The notes: generated by a model from the letters alone, not told the origin. Numbered from the stretch's first letter, positions 17,884 to 26,221 are shown. The stretch is DNA of 64,000 nucleotides from UBA4782 sp034430215 (GCA_034430215.1 DAOUFE010000013.1:40573-104572), one strand, 5' to 3'. Numbers and translations: made by a program.

Positions 17884-19311
17884 TTATTGGCTCATTGTGG
17901 GTACCATTCCTGTAGAGACAATATCACCCACATTCAAACCACTCGTTATTTGTATGTACGTCGAATCGGATAAGCCCACTTCCACCGTATGTAATCGAAG
18001 TGTTCCATCGTCATCGATCACAAAAACGGCATATTCTCCATCACCCAGGTCGTGTACAGCTTCAACAGGGGCTACAACAGCATCTTTTACTTCTGAAGAA
18101 ATAATCTCAACCCCGGCATTCAATCCAAGGGGAATAGTCTGAAAATCTACCGTAGTGGATGGCTCCAATTCAATCAAACCCTGAGCGGTTTGAACCATGT
18201 TGATATTTACCAACTGAGGTTCGATCTGAATCAGTGTGCCGGTGAATATATAATCTGGCAAGGCATCGAAAATCACTTCTACGCTGCTGCCTGTAGTAAA
18301 TAATGGCAAATCTGATTCATCTACATTCACCCGGACAAACGGATTGCTTAAATCTGATATGGTGATGAACAGCGATGTGTCCACCAACGCCCCTTCTTCT
18401 GCAGCCAGGTAGGTAACCACACCATCCATCGGGGCTGTAAGGGTGATCCCATCCAGTATCGCTTGTGCTTCTGTCAATTTATCTTGTGCTTCGGTGACTT
18501 TTGCTTCAGCTAATTGCAGTTCGAGCGGGTCAATTCCAGAGCCGTCTTTAAGCGTGTTGTACCTGAGTTCTGCAGATTTTTGAGCTGCGTCAGCCAGTTC
18601 AAGGTTGGCTTGCGCTTCTTCTTTTTCACCACTGGTATAAGAAATGCAATAATTGTAGTTTGCCACGGCGGTGTCATACCGGCTCTTTGTTTCGATATAC
18701 TGGGCGCTGCCTTCGGTCAATTCTTTCAGTTTATTGAATAAGTTTTCTACTGAAGCTGCATACCCTCTGGTAACCGTGTCACTGCAGCGTGAATATGAAG
18801 TATGTTGTGCCTCAGTCAAAGCTATCTGATAATCTTCCTTAGCAGTCACCCAATCCTGGTATGCCTGTGCCAGAGTAACATCGGCATTCTTTTGCAGGTC
18901 ATCCAATTCCTTTTGAGCTTCCAATAATGCCAGCTTTGCACTGGAGACATTCACTTTGAGTGTTTCTGACCCTTCGATTCTGGCTAAAACTTCACCAGCT
19001 TTCACCTTGTCCCCAAGCTTTACGTCCAGCTCAGTTAAGATACCTTGCGTAGGAAAATTCAAATCTACTGAATTACGGGTGATAAGAGTCCCAGAGCCAT
19101 TGATTGAAACACGGACATCGCGCTGCAGAACTTTCGCAGTTTGATAGGTGGTACCCGCTTTATTTCCAGAATTCGCAAGAGAACTAGAAGAACCCTTAAG
19201 AAAATAAAACGCTGTTCCCGCGCCAACCAACAGTGCTCCACTGATGAGAATGATCCAGAAACGCTTGCTTTTAGGTTTTTTAATTTTTTCCAGTACTCCA
19301 GAAAACTTCAT
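17884..19311 (-). CDS. HlyD/MacA-type membrane fusion protein, copy 3 (first gene of the operon)
   Basis: This 475-residue adaptor heads the efflux operon and has the best ribosome site (GGAGG, six bases before ATG). Its anchor is FWIILISGALLVGAGTAFYF. The lipoyl half is RDVRVSINGSGTLITRNSV, the hairpin carries YSRCSDTV and YNYCISYT, and the second lipoyl half is ITLTAPMDGVVTYLAAEEGA. The C-terminal part resembles copy 1 closely (both contain VVAPVEAVHDLGDGEYAVFV or a near form). Copies 1 and 3 thus look closer to each other than to copy 2. It is transcribed divergently from the two-component system, which probably regulates it. Confidence 0.88.
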   Translation of the reverse strand: MKFSGVLEKIKKPKSKRFWIILISGALLVGAGTAFYFLKGSSSSLANSGNKAGTTYQTAKVLQRDVRVSINGSGTLITRNSVDLNFPTQGILTELDVKLGDKVKAGEVLARIEGSETLKVNVSSAKLALLEAQKELDDLQKNADVTLAQAYQDWVTAKEDYQIALTEAQHTSYSRCSDTVTRGYAASVENLFNKLKELTEGSAQYIETKSRYDTAVANYNYCISYTSGEKEEAQANLELADAAQKSAELRYNTLKDGSGIDPLELQLAEAKVTEAQDKLTEAQAILDGITLTAPMDGVVTYLAAEEGALVDTSLFITISDLSNPFVRVNVDESDLPLFTTGSSVEVIFDALPDYIFTGTLIQIEPQLVNINMVQTAQGLIELEPSTTVDFQTIPLGLNAGVEIISSEVKDAVVAPVEAVHDLGDGEYAVFVIDDDGTLRLHTVEVGLSDSTYIQITSGLNVGDIVSTGMVPTMSQ

Positions 19312-19577
19312 GCGTCCCTCCGGAACATATTTCCTTTGGAAAAGAGCATATTGCGCTCTCTTCTGTGAATTTAAGAGCTTTAAAACCTATATGATATTAA
19401 TCAATGGTTATTCAGTTTTTCTTTAGATGGAATGAATTATTTAAGTAATATCATTTCAGCCCGCAAAGGTAATCTATCTCACCTCTAAATCAAATCTTAA
19501 TAAATTTGTGATACCCTGTAGTCCAGATGTATTCTAAAGATACGGTCTGTAATAGAATAAATAAAAGCAGGTAAACC

Positions 19578-20264
19578 ATGGCTTATTCCGTTTTGGTTGT
19601 AGATGATCAATCCAGTGTTCGGCAGTTACTTCGGGAGTATTTGGTAGAGCAGGGATTTCATGTATCCACAGCTGCAGACGGGCAGTCTGCTTTATACATG
19701 ACCCGGCACGACCCACCCGATCTTATTCTTCTGGACATTATGATGCCTAAAATGGATGGATACCAGTTCTTGCAGCAATACCGGAAAGAGCGGCAGACCC
19801 CTGTCATTATCATCACCGCACGGGAGGAAGAGACAGACGCTGTGTTGGGGTTGGATTTAGGCGCAGATGACTATGTGGTAAAACCTTTCAGGATGCGCGA
19901 GCTTCTGGCGCGCATTCGGGCAGTGCTTCGCCGCACACAAGAACCCGGTAAAAAATCTGAAATATTGCGAGCTGCTGATATCACCCTTGATGAAATTACC
20001 CATACTGTCACTGTTCATGAAATTCCTGTTAATCTGACCCCTATTGAATTCAACATGTTGGCAACTTTGATGCGCAGCCCAGGCCGGGTTTTTACCCGAG
20101 ATGAATTGGTAAATTGCCTGATGGATTGCGGCTTTTCAGGGTTGAGTAGCACACTCAATGTTCATATTCGAAACCTGCGTACAAAAATTGAAACCGATCC
20201 CGAGAATCCACATTATATAGAAACGGTTTTTGGTGTAGGCTATCGCTTTACAAAATCTGGATAA
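19578..20264 (+). CDS. OmpR/PhoB-family response regulator
   Basis: The 228-residue regulator has a receiver domain with acidic pocket VVDDQ (Asp9/Asp10), phosphoacceptor Asp53 in ILLDIMMPKMDG, and Lys103 in DDYVVKPF. A winged-helix DNA-binding domain follows (about 130-226), ending in YIETVFGVGYRF. It lies 6 bases before its histidine kinase. The divergent efflux operon 266 bases away is the likely target. The start ATG has AGCAGG upstream. Confidence 0.94.
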   Translation: MAYSVLVVDDQSSVRQLLREYLVEQGFHVSTAADGQSALYMTRHDPPDLILLDIMMPKMDGYQFLQQYRKERQTPVIIITAREEETDAVLGLDLGADDYVVKPFRMRELLARIRAVLRRTQEPGKKSEILRAADITLDEITHTVTVHEIPVNLTPIEFNMLATLMRSPGRVFTRDELVNCLMDCGFSGLSSTLNVHIRNLRTKIETDPENPHYIETVFGVGYRFTKSG

Positions 20265-20270
20265 TTCTTT

Positions 20271-21674
20271 ATGAGGAAGACGTTATACTGGAAACTTGCT
20301 CTTGCTTTTATGTTCGTTGCAGTCATTGCAATTGTTTTAATCGCGATCTTTATTCGTATTACCAATGTTGACCGCCTCACCAAGTTGATCACAGAGCAAC
20401 AGGGGAGCAGCCTGCAGGCAAGCATGGCGGAATATTACGCCATTACGGGTTCATGGCTGGGTGTAAAGGAATACTGGCAAACTGCCCAAATGCGGCCTAC
20501 CCAATCCTCTGATTTGACGCAAGAACCAAATACGAACAATCCCTTCCCACCTGAAGGACGTGATCGTCGAAATTTCTTTGGTCTGGTGGATGCCGATAGA
20601 GTTGTTCTGGTATCGGTTGATCCAAAATATCCTGAAGGTAGTACTCTGCCTGAAGAGATGTTGAAAAATGGCTTTCCTATTACGGTGGATGGTCAGCAGG
20701 TGGGAACGATCATCAATGCGAATACTCCTCCAGGTTTCCTCCCAGAAGAAAATCTTTTTCTGACACGAACTAATCAGGCATTGCTGCTGGGGGTGGCTGG
20801 TGCGCTACTCATCGCATTAGTGGTCGGATTTGTGTTAGCGCGCACATTGACACGCCCATTACGTGATCTCACTCAGGCAGCTCAAAGGATTGCCGATGGA
20901 AATCTGGAGCAGCAGGTAAAAGTGAATTCAAAGGATGAGATCGGTGATCTGGCAATCGCTTTCAATCAGATGAGTCACGAAGTGGCCCATCAATCGTTAC
21001 TTCGTAAACAAATGACTGCTGATATCGCTCATGACCTGCGAACGCCATTGACAGTCATCGCCGGGTATATTGAATCCATGCAGGATGGAGTTCTCCAACC
21101 TACCCCCGAAAGATTGGCGTTGATCTATTCTGAGATTGAACGTCTGCAAAACCTTGTAGGCGACCTGCGTATGTTGTCGCAGGCAGATGCAGGAGAGTTA
21201 CCCTTGAACCCGCAGAAAATAGAGCCTGCCTCGTTGCTAGAAAGGTCAGCCGCACTCTTTCAACATCAAGCTGAAAAACAGCAGATCACTCTTGAAGTCC
21301 AGGTTCCGGAGGTTCTACCAGAAATCTTTGTGGATGAAGCCCGCATGCTGCAGGTATTCGATAACCTGATCAGCAATGCTTTCCGGTATACACCCGCAGG
21401 GGGAAGGATCTCACTTTCGGGAAAGCTCCAGAATGACAGAGTAGTGTTAAGCGTAAATGATACCGGTTCGGGTATTTCAATTGACGAACAGCCGTATATT
21501 TTTGATCGCTTCTATCGGGCGGATAGATCCCGGCATGCTGAAAATGGGGAGTCAGGACTTGGCCTGGCAATTGTGAAGGCATTGATTGAAAGCCAGAATG
21601 GGAAGGTATGGGCTGAGTCAAAACCGGAACATGGAACCACGATCTATATGGAATTCCCTGTGAATAATTCATAA
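20271..21674 (+). CDS. Sensor histidine kinase
   Basis: The 467-residue kinase has TM1 (LALAFMFVAVIAIVLIAIFI), an extracytoplasmic sensor of about 140 residues, TM2 (ALLLGVAGALLIALVVGFVL) and a HAMP domain (RPLRDLTQAAQRIADGN). The dimerisation helix carries phospho-His near 254 in DIAHDLRTPLTVIAGY. The ATPase domain shows N-box DNLISNAFRYT, G1 VNDTGSGIS and G2 ESGLGLAI. The sensor region contains NNPFPPEGRDRRN and a PGFLPEEN segment, with no recognised ligand motif. It is paired with the response regulator just upstream. Confidence 0.93.
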   Translation: MRKTLYWKLALAFMFVAVIAIVLIAIFIRITNVDRLTKLITEQQGSSLQASMAEYYAITGSWLGVKEYWQTAQMRPTQSSDLTQEPNTNNPFPPEGRDRRNFFGLVDADRVVLVSVDPKYPEGSTLPEEMLKNGFPITVDGQQVGTIINANTPPGFLPEENLFLTRTNQALLLGVAGALLIALVVGFVLARTLTRPLRDLTQAAQRIADGNLEQQVKVNSKDEIGDLAIAFNQMSHEVAHQSLLRKQMTADIAHDLRTPLTVIAGYIESMQDGVLQPTPERLALIYSEIERLQNLVGDLRMLSQADAGELPLNPQKIEPASLLERSAALFQHQAEKQQITLEVQVPEVLPEIFVDEARMLQVFDNLISNAFRYTPAGGRISLSGKLQNDRVVLSVNDTGSGISIDEQPYIFDRFYRADRSRHAENGESGLGLAIVKALIESQNGKVWAESKPEHGTTIYMEFPVNNS

Positions 21675-21687
21675 GGCAAAAGGGGCT

Positions 21688-21814
21688 GTCATTACGAACC
21701 CTGCGTTCTTAAAAGGGAGATGCAATCTGAATCAAGAGACTGCCACGCTTCGCTCGCAATGACAAACCCACTGACCTTGCAAACCCTGCGTTCTTTACAG
21801 GGTGATGCAATCTT
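21688..21814. repeat. Composite REP-like element with two direct copies
   Basis: GTCATTACGA (21688-21697) and TCGCAATGAC (21754-21763) are near-inverted ends. Inside and beyond them, a 37-base unit containing ACCCTGCGTTCTT, AGGG and GATGCAATCT occurs twice (about 21692-21728 and 21778-21814), 86 bases apart. CTGCCACGCTTCGCTCGC matches the widely seen intergenic GCGAGCGAAGCGTGGCA family. The element fills most of the gap between the kinase and tgt genes. Confidence 0.65.
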
Positions 21815-21860
21815 GCGTTTTTCGTGGTGAACTGTCCACATTCATGAATCCTCCATCTAC

Positions 21861-21889
21861 TTGGCAACCTGCCTACTTTATTGCATAAT
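21861..21889 (+). promoter_or_regulatory. Promoter of the tgt-like/16S methyltransferase operon, possibly leaderless
   Basis: TTGGCA (21861-21866), a 17-base spacer and CATAAT (21884-21889). The GTG at 21896 and ATG at 21899 lie 6 and 9 bases after the -10 box, so the transcript may begin at or next to the start codon. Confidence 0.5.
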
Positions 21890-21898
21890 GAGGGGGTG

Positions 21899-23017
21899 AT
21901 GGAACAATCCTTACGCAACCTGCCCTTGGCACATGGCACTCTGACCTTTCCCGTTTTTCTTCCCGATGCAACGTACGGCATGGTGCGTGCGGTGGATGCG
22001 GAAGCGCTGGATTCTCTTGGCATCCAGGCGCTTGTGATGAATACTTTTCACCTGATGCAGCACCCTGGTTCCGCCACTATAAAAGCATTGGGCGGTTTGA
22101 ATACCATGAGCGGTTGGCATAAGCCCATCATGACTGATTCGGGTGGTTTTCAGGCTTATTCACTTATTCACAACAACCCTCGTGCGGGCACCATCACTGA
22201 ACAGGGATTGACTTTTCAGCCCGAAGGCAGCCAGCATAAGATTCAACTTACCCCCGAAAAAAGTATCCAGCTACAATTGGCATTTGGTGCAGATATCGTT
22301 GTGTGCCTGGATGATTGTACGCACGTGGATACCAGTGAAGAAGAACAGCACCAGTCAGTCAAACGCACAGTAGCCTGGGCAAAACGCTGCCGAACTACCT
22401 TTGATCAGCTTCTCAAGCAAAAGCGGAAGAATCCTGAACACCGTCCCCTGCTTTTCGCCGTGGTTCAGGGTGGAGGATCCTTCGACTTACGGAAAGAATG
22501 TGCAGATGCCTTGTTGGAAATTGGGTTTGATGGCTATGGTTTTGGCGGTTGGCCGCTTGACTCACAATCCAACCTGCTGACAGACATCCTGGAATACACC
22601 CGCAGCCTTATCCCATCACAATTTCCACTCCATGCTCTGGGAGTGGGGCACCCCGAAAACGTATCAGCCTGTTACCGTATGGGGTATCCTATGTTTGATA
22701 GTGCCATGCCAACACGCGATGCCCGTCATGGCAGGCTCTATACTTTCACAGGCTCACTCGAACAGATCAACCCGTTCGCACCTGCAAAAGAATGGCTGCG
22801 GTATTTTTATATTCAAGATGAGATACACATCAGAGATAATCGGCCTCTGGTGGAAGGCTGCCCGTGCCCTGTCTGTCGCAAATACTCCGCTGGCTATCTG
22901 TATCACATATTTAAGATGAACGACTCCCTTTTCCCCCGCCTGGCGACAATGCACAATCTAGGGTTCATGTTGATGCTTTGTGACCTGCTTCGCGAACATA
23001 AAGAGGCAAGGTCTTAA
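21899..23017 (+). CDS. tgt: tRNA-guanine transglycosylase (Tgt)-like enzyme with altered base-recognition loop
   Basis: Tgt enzymes exchange guanine for a 7-deazaguanine in RNA. The 372-residue protein keeps the catalytic frame: Asp80 in TDSGGFQ, Asp139 in LDDC, VVQGG, nucleophile Asp267 in FDSAMPTRDARHG, and zinc ligands Cys321, Cys323, Cys326 and His352. However, the loop that contacts the incoming base, GGLAVGE in classical bacterial enzymes, reads GGWPLDS (218-222 = W, P, L, D, S). This suggests a different base or target. ATG 21899 or GTG 21896 can start it. The stop overlaps the methyltransferase start by one base (TAATG), so both are coupled. Classical queuosine Tgt remains possible. 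Confidence 0.8.
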   Translation: MEQSLRNLPLAHGTLTFPVFLPDATYGMVRAVDAEALDSLGIQALVMNTFHLMQHPGSATIKALGGLNTMSGWHKPIMTDSGGFQAYSLIHNNPRAGTITEQGLTFQPEGSQHKIQLTPEKSIQLQLAFGADIVVCLDDCTHVDTSEEEQHQSVKRTVAWAKRCRTTFDQLLKQKRKNPEHRPLLFAVVQGGGSFDLRKECADALLEIGFDGYGFGGWPLDSQSNLLTDILEYTRSLIPSQFPLHALGVGHPENVSACYRMGYPMFDSAMPTRDARHGRLYTFTGSLEQINPFAPAKEWLRYFYIQDEIHIRDNRPLVEGCPCPVCRKYSAGYLYHIFKMNDSLFPRLATMHNLGFMLMLCDLLREHKEARS

Positions 23018-23826
23018 TGGTGGATGAGGACTTGGTGAGGAGAGTTGTAGAAGCGGTGATGGCTGGCAGCGGATATAGCAGCATCAGCCGCGATCTGGTC
23101 ATCCACATTGCCACCCGTGAAATTGCAAAAGGAAGAGCTTTTAAAGACAGCGTAAAAGCCACCCGCACAGTACTGCATCAAATTGGCGGGGCGTATCTTC
23201 CCGTCAACCCGCCTTATGAACTTTGGGTAAAAGAACTGGCCGGTTTATCGCGGTATCCCACCGACCCAACTTTACGTACATTTTGCATACAAAAAATGCA
23301 GATGCATGCTTCCACTCGCGAGCGCCTTCCTTTTTTGGAAGATTTTATCAATCTCATTCGCGAGAATGTAGGAGAGATTGGTTCTTTGCTTGACCTGGCG
23401 TGTGGATTAAACCCTTTGACATTGCCCTGGCTCCCAATGAAACCTAATGCCCGGGTGTATCTCTGTGACATCTATACAGATATGGTTGCATTTATGGATA
23501 GCTTTCGCCAGCATCTCGGATACGCCGGCTCCAGTCAGGTATGTGACCTGACCAGCGAGGTGCCTGATCGTCCTATTCAGGTCGCGTTTCTCCTTAAAAT
23601 AATCCCATGTCTTGAACAAATACAGAAAACAATCGGCTCTCGCCTTCTGGAAGGTATACAGGCTGAAACTCTGGTGGTAACATTTCCTGCATACAGCCTG
23701 GGGGGACGCAGTAAAGGGATGCGCCAGACATACGCAGTCCATTTCAATGAACTTGTGGCTGGGAAGCCCTGGGAAATTGAGAAGTTTGAAATCGGGAATG
23801 AGCTTGTATATATCATTCAAAAATAA
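23017..23826 (+). CDS. ArmA/RmtB/Kgm-family 16S rRNA (guanine-1405 N7) methyltransferase homolog
   Basis: Enzymes of this family methylate N7 of G1405 in helix 44 of 16S rRNA and give high resistance to 4,6-disubstituted aminoglycosides. The 269-residue protein matches from memory the RmtB layout: N-terminal helical 30S-binding region with TRTVLHQIGGAYL, then HASTRERLPFLEDF (about 97-110), SAM motif LLDLACGLNPLTLP (124-137), CDIYTDMV, LLKIIPCLE, and FPAYSLGGRSKGMRQTY (223-239). The C-terminus is IGNELVYIIQK. RmtB has close equivalents of each. It follows the Tgt-like gene with a one-base overlap. It could be native self-protection or ribosome tuning; resistance is inferred, not shown. Confidence 0.87.
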   Translation: MVDEDLVRRVVEAVMAGSGYSSISRDLVIHIATREIAKGRAFKDSVKATRTVLHQIGGAYLPVNPPYELWVKELAGLSRYPTDPTLRTFCIQKMQMHASTRERLPFLEDFINLIRENVGEIGSLLDLACGLNPLTLPWLPMKPNARVYLCDIYTDMVAFMDSFRQHLGYAGSSQVCDLTSEVPDRPIQVAFLLKIIPCLEQIQKTIGSRLLEGIQAETLVVTFPAYSLGGRSKGMRQTYAVHFNELVAGKPWEIEKFEIGNELVYIIQK

Positions 23827-23852
23827 TTCATTTCGCAAATCAGGAGCAGAAC

Positions 23853-24347
23853 ATGGATAAAAAGATTTTGGTAGCGTATGCCAGCCGGGCAGGATCTACA
23901 GCAGAGGTAGCTGAAGAAGTAGGAAAAGTTCTGGCGGCAGAAGGATTGCCCGTGGATGTTTTGCCGATCCAAAGCGTGACATCCTTTGAACCATACAGGG
24001 CTCTGGTATTGGGCAGTGCAGCCCGCATCGGTAAATTGATCCCTGAAACCATTCGTTTCGCCCGAAAATATGCAAAATCATTCCAGCCGATAAAAGTGGC
24101 TTACTTTGTGGTTTGCTTGACCATGTTCAAAGATACCCCCGAGAACCGCACAACAGTCGAAGGATATCTTAAACCTTTATACAAGATCAAAGAACCGGTA
24201 GATCATGAGATGTTCGGCGGTGCAATGTTCCCAGAAAAAATTCCCGGCATCTGGAGCAAGATCATGCGTAATGCTGAACGGGGTGACTATCGTGATTGGG
24301 AAGCAATCCGCGCCTGGGCAAAACAATTGGCAATCAAACTGCAATAA
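23853..24347 (+). CDS. Flavodoxin-domain protein (HemG-like)
   Basis: The 164-residue protein starts with a flavodoxin FMN-phosphate loop, VAYASRAGSTAEVAEEVG, and continues with the fold's alternating strands (ALVLGSAARIGKLIP, KVAYFVVCLTMFKDTP). The length and the EMFGGAMFPEKIP segment resemble flavodoxin-like proteins of the HemG/menaquinone-dependent protoporphyrinogen oxidase group. No TM is present. A ribosome site AGGAG precedes ATG, and the gap to the methyltransferase gene is 26 bases. The redox partner is unknown. Confidence 0.85.
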   Translation: MDKKILVAYASRAGSTAEVAEEVGKVLAAEGLPVDVLPIQSVTSFEPYRALVLGSAARIGKLIPETIRFARKYAKSFQPIKVAYFVVCLTMFKDTPENRTTVEGYLKPLYKIKEPVDHEMFGGAMFPEKIPGIWSKIMRNAERGDYRDWEAIRAWAKQLAIKLQ

Positions 24348-24363
24348 ATCATAAAGAGGGAAA

Positions 24364-25155
24364 ATGACACCCATCCCCATTTTTCAGGTGGATGCTTTTA
24401 CATCTAAAGCATTTGGCGGCAACCCGGCAGCAGTCTGTCTGTTATCCAGGTTCATGTCCGATGCCTGGATGCAATCCGTCGCTGCTGAAATGAATCTTTC
24501 GGAGACAGCTTTTCTCCTTCCGCAGGAAGATGGATTCTCTTTACGCTGGTTTACACCTCGGGTTGAAGTAGCACTTTGCGGGCATGCCACACTGGCATCA
24601 GCACATGTCCTTTTCCAGACGGGCAGAATACCGGTAGGGGGTACTGCACATTTCTACTCTCGCAGTGGATTGTTGACTGCCACAGAAAACGCTGGCTGGA
24701 TAACATTAAATTTCCCCACACGACCTGTGAAAACAGTACCCGAACCTTCCGGTTTACAAAGATCCCTTGGTGTTGAACCCTTGTATGTAGGGATGGGAGA
24801 AGACCTGCTGGTGGAAGTCAGCAGTGAGCGCGAAGTACGAGAATGTACTCCCGACTTTGCCCGCTTATTGGAGCTTCCAGTGCGGGGGGTGATTCTCACC
24901 GCCAGGGCAGAGATGCAGGGTTTTGATTTTGTTTCCCGCTTCTTTGGTCCTCAAGTGGGGATCAATGAAGACCCGGTGACAGGTTCAGCACACACCTCGC
25001 TGGCTCCCTATTGGAGCGAGAAACTGGGAAAGACGGATTTCATGGCATATCAGGCATCTGCCCGGGGAGGAGTTCTGCGGGTCAGTTTGTTGGGAGAACG
25101 AGTTGCCATTTCTGGTCAGGCAGTGATGATCTTTGAGGGAGAGCTCCAGGCTTGA
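24364..25155 (+). CDS. PhzF-family isomerase/epimerase
   Basis: The 263-residue protein has two PhzF half-domains. Landmarks are FQVDAFTSKAFGGNPAAVCLL at the start, the catalytic Glu in MNLSETAFLLP near residue 45, FTPRVEVALCGHATLASAH, and in the second half GINEDPVTGSAHTSLAPYW. Family members catalyse proton shifts in phenazine synthesis and in many uncharacterised reactions. No phenazine genes are nearby. It is slightly short but contains all blocks. AGAGGG lies five bases before ATG. It is probably in one operon with the flavodoxin gene. Confidence 0.9.
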   Translation: MTPIPIFQVDAFTSKAFGGNPAAVCLLSRFMSDAWMQSVAAEMNLSETAFLLPQEDGFSLRWFTPRVEVALCGHATLASAHVLFQTGRIPVGGTAHFYSRSGLLTATENAGWITLNFPTRPVKTVPEPSGLQRSLGVEPLYVGMGEDLLVEVSSEREVRECTPDFARLLELPVRGVILTARAEMQGFDFVSRFFGPQVGINEDPVTGSAHTSLAPYWSEKLGKTDFMAYQASARGGVLRVSLLGERVAISGQAVMIFEGELQA

Positions 25156-25211
25156 TCGGAAAAAGAGCGATCAACTGGAAATTTATAGATCAAAGATTCA
25201 GCGTGAATTGG

Positions 25212-26174
25212 ATGACAAAGAAGCTATTCATCAAACAAACGATCCTGGGCATAATGTTATTTACAACAGGATGCACTCCCCTGCTATCGTCAGGGCTGAC
25301 ACCGGTGCCTTCTTCAACGCCTACCCCCTTTCAGGTTGCTCCCTCTACATCTACTCCCACCCAACCTCCCGAACCAACCGCCACGACCACTCCTACAAGC
25401 ATTCCGACGGTTCCAGCCACTCCTACGCTGGAGGAACAGGCTGTTGCCATTCCCATCATCGAATATCATAGTCCATCGTTTGAAATGACACCCGAGGTGC
25501 AAATGCAACCCGCCTGGTTTGCTGAGCAATTGCAATGGCTGGCAGATGAAGGCTACACTACATTGAGCGCTGATGACCTGGTTGCATTTGTGAATGGAGA
25601 ACGTTCTTTCCCACAAAAATCTGTTGTGCTTACTTTTGACCTGGGTACCGCCCAGTATCAGGATTATGCAGAAAATGTCATTCCCCTTTTAAAAAAGCAT
25701 GGTTTTCAGGCAGTGTTTTTTATCCTTGTTAATAACAGTGTCATTCGAGATGACTGCTCACACCCTCAGAATGTATTTTGCTGGGATGACCTGCAGGGTT
25801 GGATGGATGAAGGGTTGATCTCGATCGGTTCTCACGGATTAACCCATCCTGATTATGCAAAACAATCAACAGATGCGATCTGGCAGGATATGGCAGGCTC
25901 AAAACAGATTCTGGAAGAAAAACTGGGAGTTGTTGTTCAGATATTGGCGTATCCATATGATTCAGCACCATCGGTTGCGCAGCAGATTTTACAGGAAAGC
26001 GGGTATGTATTGGGAATAAATGGAAACACCCGGCCGGAAGTTGGTGCGATAGTGAACGACTCTCAACGGTATTACTTGCCCCGTCTGTATCCTTATTCAA
26101 ATCCTGGAATTTATCCTTTGCTTTATGCTTATAAACGCTCTTTCTCAGATGTAGTAACCGATGCCAGTGAGTAG
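25212..26174 (+). CDS. Polysaccharide deacetylase (NodB-fold) lipoprotein with altered metal motif
   Basis: From ATG 25212 the protein has 320 residues: a lipoprotein signal (FIKQTILGIMLFTTGC), a Pro/Thr linker, then a NodB-fold domain. Motif 1 is TFDLG instead of TFDDG, so the usual first metal-ligand Asp is Leu. Motif 2 is intact (SHGLTHPDY) and motif 3 is ILAYPYDSAPS. The enzyme would de-N-acetylate cell-wall or surface glycans if active. The frame is open back to a TTG at 25152 that would overlap phzF, but the lipoprotein signal fits the later start. A hairpin terminator follows. Confidence 0.8.
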   Translation: MTKKLFIKQTILGIMLFTTGCTPLLSSGLTPVPSSTPTPFQVAPSTSTPTQPPEPTATTTPTSIPTVPATPTLEEQAVAIPIIEYHSPSFEMTPEVQMQPAWFAEQLQWLADEGYTTLSADDLVAFVNGERSFPQKSVVLTFDLGTAQYQDYAENVIPLLKKHGFQAVFFILVNNSVIRDDCSHPQNVFCWDDLQGWMDEGLISIGSHGLTHPDYAKQSTDAIWQDMAGSKQILEEKLGVVVQILAYPYDSAPSVAQQILQESGYVLGINGNTRPEVGAIVNDSQRYYLPRLYPYSNPGIYPLLYAYKRSFSDVVTDASE

Positions 26175-26221
26175 AAAAAGCACTCATATAGAAAAATTCC
26201 CAAAAAACAACAATTTCATGA

